A DNA stretch of 31,812 bases from Methanobacteriota archaeon (GTDB taxonomy: Archaea > Methanobacteriota > Methanobacteria > Methanobacteriales > Methanobacteriaceae): the NCBI GenBank assembly GCA_023409695.1, contig JAEYQZ010000222.1, forward strand, positions 1-31,812, given 5' to 3'. The notes beneath the pieces are model-generated. The model searched no databases, had not been told where the DNA came from, and saw nothing but the letters and a program-made list of their open reading frames with translations. This document shows positions 6,372 to 13,494 of this stretch, piece by piece. Numbering within the stretch: the first letter of the stretch is position 1; the number at the start of each line of letters is the position of its first letter. Position numbers and translations under genes: made by a program.

Positions 6372-7814
6372 ATGAGTTTATTTCGTAAAAAGGACATAGA
6401 AGAATGTTTGCATGTTGATACATGTAATCAAAAATTAAAACGTTCTTTGGGTCCAATAGGACTTATAATAATGGGTATTGGTGCAATTGTCGGTGCAGGA
6501 ATATTTATAGTAACCGGAGTGGCCTCTGTAACTTCAGGTCCTGCATTAATTTTATCATTTATAATTGCAGGTATGGCTTGTGGACTTACAGCATTATGTT
6601 ATGCTGAAATGGCATCCATGATCACGGTAACGGGTGGAATATATACATACGCCCATGTAACAATGGGTGAAATATGGGCATGGATGATAGGGTGGACTGG
6701 AATTCTCCAGTATATTATTGCAGCATCTGCAGTGGCAATAGGCTGGTCTTCTTACACCTCTGGATTCTTTAGTTCAATAGGATTCGCTTTACCTGAAATA
6801 ATAACAAGTTCTCCGCTCACAGGTTCTGGATTAATTAATTTACCAGCATTATTAATTGTGGCACTTTTAACAGGAGTACTTGTTCTTGGCGCAAAGGAAA
6901 GTGCAAAGGTTAATGCAGCAATTGTCATTATAAAACTTGCCGTAATCGCATTATTTATAATAATAGGAGCCCAATTCATAAATCCAGTAAATTATCATCC
7001 ATTTGCCCCTAATGGACTCGCAGGAGTACTTCAAGGAGCTGCAATGGTCTTTTTTGCATATGTTGGTTTTGATACAGTGGCTTCTGCAGCAGAAGAAACA
7101 AAAAATCCGCAGAAAGCCCTCCCTATAGGAATTATAGGATCACTTGCAGTTTGTTCTATATTATATATCATTGTAACTGCTGTAATGACTGGAATGGTTC
7201 CTTACACAATGTTTGAAGGAAGTGCAGCACCAGTTCAGCTTGCACTTCAAAGTGTTGGGATAAATTGGGCAACAGCAATAGTTACAGTTGGGGCAATTGC
7301 AGGACTTACAACAGTGATTCTTGTAAGCATGTTCGTTGTGCCTAGGCTCCTTTTTGCAATGTCAAGGGACGAACTACTACCTAAAAGGCTTACAAAAGTT
7401 CACCCTAACTTTAAATCACCTATAACAAGTATCATACTTGTAGGCACTATATCAGCATTAGTATCTGCTTTTTTACCATTAGAAGGGATTTTTGAGCTAG
7501 TTAACATTTCAGCACTTACCGCATTTATATTCCTTGCATTGTCTGTCATAATACTTCGAAAACAGAGGCCAGATATCGAGAGGAAATTCAAATGCCCATT
7601 AGTCCCAGCAATACCGATTATTTCGATAATAGCATGTTTAGGTCTAATTACACAGTTAAAACTTCTTACAATAGAAGTATTTGGAATATGGTTACTGGCA
7701 GGTTTAACATTCTACTTCACATACAGACGATACAAAAAATACGCAGCTAATAAGAACACCGATTTAATAGAACAGGAAAGCTATTCAGCCGTGGATGAAA
7801 TTTCAGCAAAATAA
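6372..7814 (+). CDS. APC-family amino-acid permease (tandem copy 1)
   Basis: Integral membrane transporter of the APC superfamily, closest in look to the cationic amino-acid transporter group, importing amino acids with a cation. It has 12 predicted membrane segments. The substrate-site signature of TM1 is GIGAIVGAGIFIVTG, and AMVFFAYVGFDTVASAAEETKNPQ is the conserved TM6 region (FAYVGFD then EE-KNP). A GTG at 6363 is in frame, but the ATG at 6372 is preferred because GTGAT at 6363-6367 serves as its ribosome site and this start aligns with the second copy (FRKK motif). It follows the cysteine hydrolase closely and is followed 18 bases later by a paralogue. Substrate cannot be told from sequence. 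Confidence 0.9.
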   Translation: MSLFRKKDIEECLHVDTCNQKLKRSLGPIGLIIMGIGAIVGAGIFIVTGVASVTSGPALILSFIIAGMACGLTALCYAEMASMITVTGGIYTYAHVTMGEIWAWMIGWTGILQYIIAASAVAIGWSSYTSGFFSSIGFALPEIITSSPLTGSGLINLPALLIVALLTGVLVLGAKESAKVNAAIVIIKLAVIALFIIIGAQFINPVNYHPFAPNGLAGVLQGAAMVFFAYVGFDTVASAAEETKNPQKALPIGIIGSLAVCSILYIIVTAVMTGMVPYTMFEGSAAPVQLALQSVGINWATAIVTVGAIAGLTTVILVSMFVVPRLLFAMSRDELLPKRLTKVHPNFKSPITSIILVGTISALVSAFLPLEGIFELVNISALTAFIFLALSVIILRKQRPDIERKFKCPLVPAIPIISIIACLGLITQLKLLTIEVFGIWLLAGLTFYFTYRRYKKYAANKNTDLIEQESYSAVDEISAK

Positions 7815-7832
7815 AACGAATCTGGTAAAACT

Positions 7833-9284
7833 ATGAACAGAAACATTTTCCGTAAGAAATCAATAAACGACTTATTAACGGTTGATAAATCAAGTAAATC
7901 ATTAAAAAGAGCTATAGGTCCCTTAAGCTTAATTATTATGGGATTAGGTTGTATAATAGGTGCAGGTATTTTTATAGTTACTGGTATCGCTTCAGCTAAC
8001 TATTCCGGGCCTGCACTGGTCTTATCATTTGTTATTTCCGCAGTTGCATGTATTTTCACTGCTTTATGCTATGCTGAATTTGCTTCTATGATTCCTATTT
8101 CAGGAAGCGTTTATACGTATACTTACGTTGCAATGGGTGAAGTATGGGCATGGATGATCGGCTGGGTTTTAATATTTGAATATCTTATATCCGCCTCTGC
8201 TGTTGCGGTAGGTTGGTCTTCATACATTGTAGGCCTGTTGAACTCAACAGGATTCATTCTACCTCAAATAATTACCAACCCACCAGGTATTGGGTTAATT
8301 AATTTACCTGCATTTTTAATTATTGCACTTTTAACTGGAATACTGGTTTTAGGGGCCAAAGAAAGTGCTCGTTTTAATGCAGTAATTGTTTTAATCAATG
8401 TTTCCATTATATTATTGTTTATAATTGTTGGTGCTACTTTTATAAATCCTGCAAATTATCACCCATTCATGCCTTATGGATGGACTGGAGTGGTTCAAGG
8501 GGCTGCAATGGTTTTTTTTGCTTATATCGGTTTTGATGCTGTTTCAACTGCTGCAGAAGAAACAAAAAATCCTCAAAGAACACTACCTATTGGGATCATA
8601 GGTTCTTTAATTATCAGTTCAATTCTTTATATTGCTGTTGCAGCAGTTTTAAACGGCATGGTTCCTTACAACTTATTGAATAATGCTGCACCAGTTACAT
8701 TCGCCCTTGAAAAAGTGGGGGCCAACTGGGCTGCTTCAATAGTATCATTTGGAGCATTATTTGGGCTTACATCAGTACTGCTTACCAGTCTATTTGGACA
8801 AACGAGAATATTTTATTCTATGTCTAGAGACGGGCTTTTACCCAATGTTTTTTCAAAGGTTCACCCTAATTTCCGCTCACCAGTACTAAGCACCATAATT
8901 GTAGGTGCAGTAGCTTCAATTATCGCTGCATTTTTACCATTAAGTGTGATAATTGAACTAGTTAATATTGGAACGCTTTCCGCGTTTATTTTCCTTGCTT
9001 TATCCATAATCATTCTTAGAAAACAACAGCCAGATATAGAAAGGAAATTTAAATGTCCTTTAGTTCCTGTAATTCCAATTCTTTCCATAATCTTCTGCGT
9101 GTTTCTTATTTTCCAGCTTTCAAGCACAACACTTGAAAGATTTGCAGTAAGTCTTGTCATTGGTTTAGCAGTATATTTTGCTTATGGATCTCGCAGAAGC
9201 AAATTAAACAATAAAAAAACAGTTAAAAGCGAAGATGAGTTTTATTATGAACTTAAAGGTTACAAATTTTACAACAGTAAATAA
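7833..9284 (+). CDS. APC-family amino-acid permease (tandem copy 2)
   Basis: Second permease of the pair, 483 residues, clearly homologous to the first over its whole length (roughly 60% identity by eye). It shares the TM1 signature GLGCIIGAGIFIVTG, the TM6 segment MVFFAYIGFDAVSTAAEETK and the C-terminal PDIERKFKCPLVPVIPI. The copies differ most in TM3, the TM8 region and the cytoplasmic tail. TM8 reads TSLFGQTRIFYSMSRDGLLP here, with the usual APC FGQxR motif, against MFVVPRLLFAMSRDELLP in copy 1. This suggests diverged substrate range after duplication. The ribosome site is weak (CTGGT), so translation may be coupled to the upstream gene 18 bases away. Its stop lies 2 bases before the ribosome site region of the peptide transporter. 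Confidence 0.9.
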   Translation: MNRNIFRKKSINDLLTVDKSSKSLKRAIGPLSLIIMGLGCIIGAGIFIVTGIASANYSGPALVLSFVISAVACIFTALCYAEFASMIPISGSVYTYTYVAMGEVWAWMIGWVLIFEYLISASAVAVGWSSYIVGLLNSTGFILPQIITNPPGIGLINLPAFLIIALLTGILVLGAKESARFNAVIVLINVSIILLFIIVGATFINPANYHPFMPYGWTGVVQGAAMVFFAYIGFDAVSTAAEETKNPQRTLPIGIIGSLIISSILYIAVAAVLNGMVPYNLLNNAAPVTFALEKVGANWAASIVSFGALFGLTSVLLTSLFGQTRIFYSMSRDGLLPNVFSKVHPNFRSPVLSTIIVGAVASIIAAFLPLSVIIELVNIGTLSAFIFLALSIIILRKQQPDIERKFKCPLVPVIPILSIIFCVFLIFQLSSTTLERFAVSLVIGLAVYFAYGSRRSKLNNKKTVKSEDEFYYELKGYKFYNSK

Positions 9285-9298
9285 TAGGAGGCTAAAAT

Positions 9299-10714
9299 AT
9301 TCTAAGCAATCATCCAAAAGGACTTTATTCTTTATTTTTTACAGAAATGTGGGAGCGGTTCAGTTACTATGGTATGAGATCTATCCTTATACTTTACATG
9401 GTCAACGCTCTTCTTTACAATACTACATTTGCATCAACCATTTATGGATATTACACAGGATTAGTATATTTAACACCTCTTATCGGAGGATATATAGCTG
9501 ATAGATACTGGGGAAATCGTAAATCTATAATCACAGGAGGTATACTGATGGCACTGGGCCAATTTTCCCTGGCAGTAAGCAGCTATCTTTATGTGCCATC
9601 TATAGCTCAGGGAGTTACATATTCCTCTTTTATTTTTAATAATCAGGGAATATTCTTTTTACTGGGTTTATCTCTGCTTGTAATAGGTAATGGATTTTTT
9701 AAACCTAACATATCTTCAATGGTTGGTTTCTTATACCCCAAAAATGATAGCAGAAAAGATTCAGCCTTTACTATTTTTTATATGGGTATTAATCTTGGTG
9801 CTCTCCTTTCCCCATTAATTGTAGGAGGATTAGGAGATACAGGAAATCCAGCAGATTATATGTACGGCTTTTTAGCCGCCGGTGTAGGAATGATTATTGG
9901 ATTAATTATTTTCATATGGAGCAAAAATAAATATCTGGTAACTCCTGAAGGTGAAAGTGTTGGTTCTATACCTTCCCATGATATTGACTGCCAAGAAAAT
10001 TCCAGTAAAAAGTTAACAAAAACAGAAAAAGATAGGACAGCAGTTATCGCTATTTTATCGTTCTTTTCCATTTTCTTTTTCATTGCGTTTGAACAGTCTG
10101 GAGTATCACTTACTCTTTTAGCTGAACAACATGTAGATAAAGTAATTCCATTTTTAGGTAATATGCATTATTCTGCAAGCTGGTTTCAAACTATAAACCC
10201 ACTTGCGATACTAATATTAGCCCCTTTATTCGCTGCATTATGGCCAGTGCTTAGAAAAAAAGGATATGAACCTCCAGTACCTCTGAAAATGGCAATAGGA
10301 TTAATTATATTATCCATTGGATTTATGGTTCTTCTGCCTGCAGCCCATATGCTTGATACAGGAGCTCCAAATATAAGCCCACTCTGGCTTGTACTTGCTT
10401 ATATAGTATTTACAATGGGAGAGTTGTGTTTATCTCCAATCGGATTGTCCATGGTATCTAAATTAGCTCCACTTAAATTTACATGTCTTCTTATGGCTAC
10501 CTGGTTTTTGGCAAGTTCAATTGGCGGAGTAATGGCAGGTTACATAGGCAGTTTATATCCATCTTCAACAAGGACCATAACAACACTGCTAGGCATACCA
10601 ATTGATGGATTTACATCATTTTTTATGATCTTCATTGTTATGTCAGCAGCAGCAGGCATAATTTTAATAGTTATGAGTAAAAAGCTTTCAAAAATGATGC
10701 ATGGGATTCAATAA
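9299..10714 (+). CDS. POT/PTR2 proton-dependent oligopeptide transporter, AUU start
   Basis: Proton-coupled di/tripeptide transporter of the POT (PTR2) family. The first ATG is at 9347, but the frame upstream of it encodes HPKGLYSLFFTEMWERF, the normal POT N-terminus. The ATG start would cut off the first Glu of the ExxER proton-coupling motif. The frame closes with TAA at 9293-9295, leaving no ATG, GTG or TTG. GGAGG at 9287-9291 stands 7 bases before ATT at 9299, so AUU is the likely start, giving 471 residues. Motifs are E16-M-W-E19-R20-F-SYYG, GGYIADRYWG and FYMGINLGALLSPL (TM4-5 PTR2 signature). It is the last gene of the uptake operon, so peptides released outside could be imported with amino acids. 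A mutated start codon is the alternative. Confidence 0.88.
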   Translation: MLSNHPKGLYSLFFTEMWERFSYYGMRSILILYMVNALLYNTTFASTIYGYYTGLVYLTPLIGGYIADRYWGNRKSIITGGILMALGQFSLAVSSYLYVPSIAQGVTYSSFIFNNQGIFFLLGLSLLVIGNGFFKPNISSMVGFLYPKNDSRKDSAFTIFYMGINLGALLSPLIVGGLGDTGNPADYMYGFLAAGVGMIIGLIIFIWSKNKYLVTPEGESVGSIPSHDIDCQENSSKKLTKTEKDRTAVIAILSFFSIFFFIAFEQSGVSLTLLAEQHVDKVIPFLGNMHYSASWFQTINPLAILILAPLFAALWPVLRKKGYEPPVPLKMAIGLIILSIGFMVLLPAAHMLDTGAPNISPLWLVLAYIVFTMGELCLSPIGLSMVSKLAPLKFTCLLMATWFLASSIGGVMAGYIGSLYPSSTRTITTLLGIPIDGFTSFFMIFIVMSAAAGIILIVMSKKLSKMMHGIQ

Positions 10715-10761
10715 CTTCATTGAATCCTAATTTCAATTTAGACATTTCATTTAATAGAAAA

Positions 10762-10793
10762 TTTTAAATACTTAAAATGTTACATTATACATT
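10762..10793 (+). promoter_or_regulatory. Promoter with the TTACATTAT start-site motif
   Basis: A TATA-like TTTTAAATAC (10762-10771) is followed by AAAATGTTACATTATACATT, the same start-site motif that follows the TATA box in the three RNA elements. No bistable hairpin follows; two tiny genes do. This shows the motif is separable from the hairpin. Confidence 0.55.
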
Positions 10794-10837
10794 AAGAGTT
10801 AGATCAAATAAGAAACCTTACATAAAAGAGAGATAAT

Positions 10838-10903
10838 ATGTCACTAAAAACATTTTTTAAGTCATTTTGGATATTAATAGCTTACAAATTTATAGAAGTG
10901 TAA
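10838..10903 (+). CDS. Tiny hydrophobic peptide, 21 aa
   Basis: A 21-codon ORF with an AAGAGAGATAAT ribosome site before its ATG and about 45 bases after a promoter. The product is Lys-Phe-rich and amphipathic (MSLKTFFKSFWILIAY, then KFIEV), like a membrane-associating helix. Its stop lies 14 bases before the next small gene. Translation is supported only by the ribosome site and position. It could be a leader peptide rather than a functional product. Confidence 0.35.
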   Translation: MSLKTFFKSFWILIAYKFIEV

Positions 10904-10917
10904 AGTAGGTGTTTTGT

Positions 10918-11067
10918 GTGAACCAAATACAAACAAAAACCAGTTCGTCAGTAACATTATTAGGTGAAACAAAAAAGAACATGCTTAAAGCAGCTATTTT
11001 ATTTATAGCAGTAATGTATGTTTATTATTGTGCCATATATTCCATTTACTGGTATTTAATAAAATAA
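10918..11067 (+). CDS. Small single-pass membrane protein, 49 aa
   Basis: A 49-codon ORF starting at GTG, with AGGTG (10906-10910) about 7 bases upstream. The N-terminus is polar (NQIQTKTSSSVTLLGETKKN), followed by one strongly hydrophobic Tyr-rich segment (AAILFIAVMYVYYCAIYSIY) and a short WYLIK tail. It therefore probably sits in the membrane with a short cytoplasmic or external head. It forms a likely two-gene transcript with the 21-residue peptide gene just upstream. The sequence encoding the tail is the first unit of a degenerate tandem repeat that continues past the stop. Function is unknown. Confidence 0.5.
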   Translation: MNQIQTKTSSSVTLLGETKKNMLKAAILFIAVMYVYYCAIYSIYWYLIK

Positions 11068-11200
11068 TAATTCTATTTTAAAGATAAAAGCATGTGTCAT
11101 ATATGCTTTGGTATTAATAAAACAAAATTACTTTAAAGATGTAAAAGATGGACTGTATGCTGTTATTTAATAAAATAACTCCATTTTAAATGTACAAAAT
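11051..11200. repeat. Three degenerate tandem repeat units of about 55 bases
   Basis: Units begin near 11051, 11110 and 11163. Each opens with a GGTATTTAATAAAA-like sequence (GGTATTAATAAAAC, TTATTTAATAAAAT) and continues with TTTTAAAG(A)T...AAAAG and, in the first two, a TATGCT-like end. The first unit overlaps the end of the 49-codon gene. It lies between convergent genes and may reflect slippage or terminator duplication. Confidence 0.45.
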
Positions 11201-11219
11201 AAATAAAAATAAATGCGCT

Positions 11220-11891
11220 TTATTTAGAAAACTCTAAACAAAGTTCATCTCCTCTAGGATATACAACAACCTTATTTTCTTCTGAAACTGCATATTTTCG
11301 GGCAATATCAGTTAGTAACTTATAAAAAGCAACGTATGCAGCTTTATTGTTCCTATCAGTAGATATATAAATATTTTTAAGCCCAATATCTATATTAAAA
11401 GGTCCAGTAAGTGATTCACCTTCCAGTATACCTTCTTTAAATGAACCTTCATTTTCATCAAGGAAACGTGTAACATCGTGATATATATCCTCAAAATCCA
11501 TTGCATTCTCTTTTTGAGATTTATGTTTATAAACAGCCATTTTAATATTGGCCTTTAACTCACTGTCTTTATATGGTTTAAGTATATATCCATATGGACA
11601 TGTTTTTTCAGCCCTTGCAAGCATTTCGTCATCTGCATATGCTGTAAGATAAATAATAGGGATATCATAGAGGTTAACAAGGAACTCAGCAGTTTCTATA
11701 CCATCCATTGCACCTTTAAGCACTATATCCATTAAAACAAGATCAGGTTGTACTTTTTTGACGCTTTCAACTGCTTCTGAACCAGATGAGGCTAAATCTG
11801 TTACTGAATATCCTAACTTTTCTAATTTCTTTTTTAATCCCATAGCCAAGATTTTTTCATCTTCAACTATCAATATTTTAGTTTCTGGCAT
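11220..11891 (-). CDS. Response regulator with C-terminal methanogen-type output domain
   Basis: Receiver domain in residues 1-122: acidic pocket E10-D11, phosphoacceptor Asp55 in LVLMDIVLKG, Thr83 in YLTAYAD and Lys105 in ILKPY. After a short linker come about 90 residues with no DNA-binding motif that I recognise. They run from DIYHDVTRFLDENEG through DIGLKNIYISTDR to VVYPRGDELCLEFSK. This region is clearly homologous to the whole of the free-standing protein encoded just upstream. The ribosome site is AGGTGT before the ATG. It is the last gene of a three-gene operon (ribbon-helix-helix protein, free output domain, this regulator) with 13-base gaps. The sensor kinase at 13495-15918 is a possible partner. 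The output may work by protein contact rather than by binding DNA. Confidence 0.85.
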   Translation of the reverse strand: MPETKILIVEDEKILAMGLKKKLEKLGYSVTDLASSGSEAVESVKKVQPDLVLMDIVLKGAMDGIETAEFLVNLYDIPIIYLTAYADDEMLARAEKTCPYGYILKPYKDSELKANIKMAVYKHKSQKENAMDFEDIYHDVTRFLDENEGSFKEGILEGESLTGPFNIDIGLKNIYISTDRNNKAAYVAFYKLLTDIARKYAVSEENKVVVYPRGDELCLEFSK

Positions 11892-11904
11892 TTTTTACAC
11901 CTGT

Positions 11905-12240
11905 TTACACGCCTCTTTTAGGTGTTATAAGTTCAAGGCAGATCTGTTCACCTTTAGGGTAAATAGTCGCAGTGCCACCGTATGCCTGGATAAATTTTTC
12001 AATAACTTTAGTTAGAACGCTATAAACGTTTTCACTTTCCTGGGCGCACAAATAGGTTTTTTTAATCCCAACATCCAGACTAAATTCACCTAATTCTTCC
12101 ATTACTCTGGATCCAATTATTGAATCTTTAATGTACTGCTCTTTTTCCTTTAAAAACTTGTTTACTTCATTAAAAATATCTTCATCAATGTTTTTAGGAC
12201 TTAAATCTTCTGAAGTATTTTTTGTTTTGTTTTCTGCCAT
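11905..12240 (-). CDS. Free-standing homologue of the response-regulator output domain, 111 aa
   Basis: Residues 20-106 match the C-terminal half of the regulator encoded 13 bases downstream, position for position. EDIFNEVNKFLKEKEQYI parallels EDIYHDVTRFLDENEGSF, SLDVGIKKTYLC parallels NIDIGLKNIYIS, and ATIYPKGEQICLEL parallels VVVYPRGDELCLEF. There is no receiver domain and no phospho-site. The first 20 residues are a polar linker. The protein is soluble, with no signal peptide. The ribosome site GGGGATCAC precedes the ATG. A free copy of an output domain could compete with, or dimerise with, the phosphorylatable protein, as an adaptor or antagonist. That is inference from homology and operon structure. 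The domain's own function is unknown. Confidence 0.75.
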   Translation of the reverse strand: MAENKTKNTSEDLSPKNIDEDIFNEVNKFLKEKEQYIKDSIIGSRVMEELGEFSLDVGIKKTYLCAQESENVYSVLTKVIEKFIQAYGGTATIYPKGEQICLELITPKRGV

Positions 12241-12252
12241 GTGATCCCCTTC

Positions 12253-12432
12253 TTAATCGAAAATTTCCTTTTCGTCAACATCCAATTCTTCTATTTTTTG
12301 TTTACACCATTGATATAGTGCTTCTTCAGCTCCCCTTGACATTTTTCCCTGCTTCTCCCCGTAAGAGATTCTGGCCACTCTTCTAAACGCGATTTCCAAC
12401 TCATCAGATATACATATAGTGATGCATCCCAT
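12253..12432 (-). CDS. Small ribbon-helix-helix-like protein, 59 aa
   Basis: A short gene that begins at an ATG with a GAGG ribosome site (AAGAGGAATATC) and ends 12 bases before the next gene. The N-terminal CITICIS stretch is a beta strand. It is followed by two helices, DELEIAFRRVARISYG and KMSRGAEEALYQWCKQK, separated by GEKQGK. This is the strand-helix-helix order of MetJ/Arc-type DNA-binding proteins, and the KGxxSxxxEEAL pattern is typical. It is likely a dimeric DNA-binding protein, and its operon partners make it a candidate DNA-binding partner for the output domain encoded downstream. The beta strand lacks the alternating basic residues of strong binders, so the call is not certain. 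Confidence 0.65.
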   Translation of the reverse strand: MGCITICISDELEIAFRRVARISYGEKQGKMSRGAEEALYQWCKQKIEELDVDEKEIFD

Positions 12433-12573
12433 GATATTCCTCTTTTTAATTTTTAATTTTCATTTATTAGCAATTAATTCATTATATATATTGCCTATAT
12501 TTAATAAATCCATTTAAAGATTAAAAATTAAATTATATAAAAATTTCCATTAAACTGGTGATTTTTCAAATAT

Positions 12574-13437
12574 TTAATGATTAGGATAAAATTTAAAAGA
12601 ACACTTCGAAGATTTGTCTGCTATGCTCGATACCATGCAGACATCTCCTTGAATATTCATCCATTTAAAACTGCAGCTAACCATTGCATTGCAGTTGATG
12701 CAAAATATCTTATTTTTAACTGAATATGCATTCCATGGACAGTTGAAAAATTCTAAATACCATGAATCATTTTCTGACCTTATTTTATTTTTAATACCAA
12801 AACTTGTAAAGAGTTCTGATATCCACGAAAGGTAAGCTTCAAATAAGAGAACAATATCATCCTTAGATATATCCAAATCATTATTTCTGAGTTTCTTCTC
12901 AAACTCAGGTTTCATTTTATCTTCAAAACTCTTTTCAAATGTTTTAAGAAGCGTATTCTTAACATCCATTTCACTGTTGTATTTAGACTCATCTATACCT
13001 TGAATCATAAACTGATAATAATCTTCCATAATTCCATTTTTTATCAATTCTTTTCTTTTAATTTCAGATTTATGTTTGTAAAGGGCCATTTTAATATTAG
13101 CCTTTAATTCATTTAGATTGAAAGGCTTCAATAAATATCCATAAGGTTCTGTTACCATGGCGCGTTCCAGGATTTCTTCATCTGCATAGGCTGTAAGATA
13201 AATAATTGGAATGTTATAAAGGTTGATAATCTGTTGTGCCGCCTCAATACCGTCCATATCTCCCTTTAGAACTATATCCATTAAAACTAAATCTGGACTG
13301 GTCTTCTTCACATTTTCAATTGCTTCCTCTCCGGAAGAAGCAGTTCCAGTTACTGTATATCCCGCATTTTCCAGTTTGCGTTTCATTCCAATAGCTAGAA
13401 TTCTCTCATCTTCTACAATTAATACCTTGGCTTCCAT
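12574..13437 (-). CDS. Response regulator with Cys-rich methanogen output domain
   Basis: Receiver domain in residues 1-121, with E9-D10 in the acidic pocket, phosphoacceptor Asp54 (VLMDIVLKG), Thr82 and Lys104 (LLKPF). Residues 138-287 form an output region unlike the neighbouring regulator: a helical part (YYQFMIQGIDESKYNSEMD to FTSFGIKNKIR) then a beta/Cys part with Cys at 233, 246, 249, 255, 267 and 279. It ends in a C-x2-C (FCINCNAMVSC) motif that could bind zinc or another metal. The region recalls the so-called methanogen output domains seen in Methanobacteria, but I cannot confirm the exact family. It starts 58 bases after the kinase gene stop, in the same orientation, so it is the likely phosphorylation partner of that kinase. 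Confidence 0.85.
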   Translation of the reverse strand: MEAKVLIVEDERILAIGMKRKLENAGYTVTGTASSGEEAIENVKKTSPDLVLMDIVLKGDMDGIEAAQQIINLYNIPIIYLTAYADEEILERAMVTEPYGYLLKPFNLNELKANIKMALYKHKSEIKRKELIKNGIMEDYYQFMIQGIDESKYNSEMDVKNTLLKTFEKSFEDKMKPEFEKKLRNNDLDISKDDIVLLFEAYLSWISELFTSFGIKNKIRSENDSWYLEFFNCPWNAYSVKNKIFCINCNAMVSCSFKWMNIQGDVCMVSSIADKSSKCSFKFYPNH

Positions 13438-13494
13438 TTTATCCCTTAAGTTAATTTATCTAATTCAATTAGAGTCAATACTGAGTCTATGTTA

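Noticed and set aside
9235..9501. An overlapping 88-codon frame across the permease/POT junction
   Set aside because: It is a frame shadow; the real frames show conserved transporter motifs.
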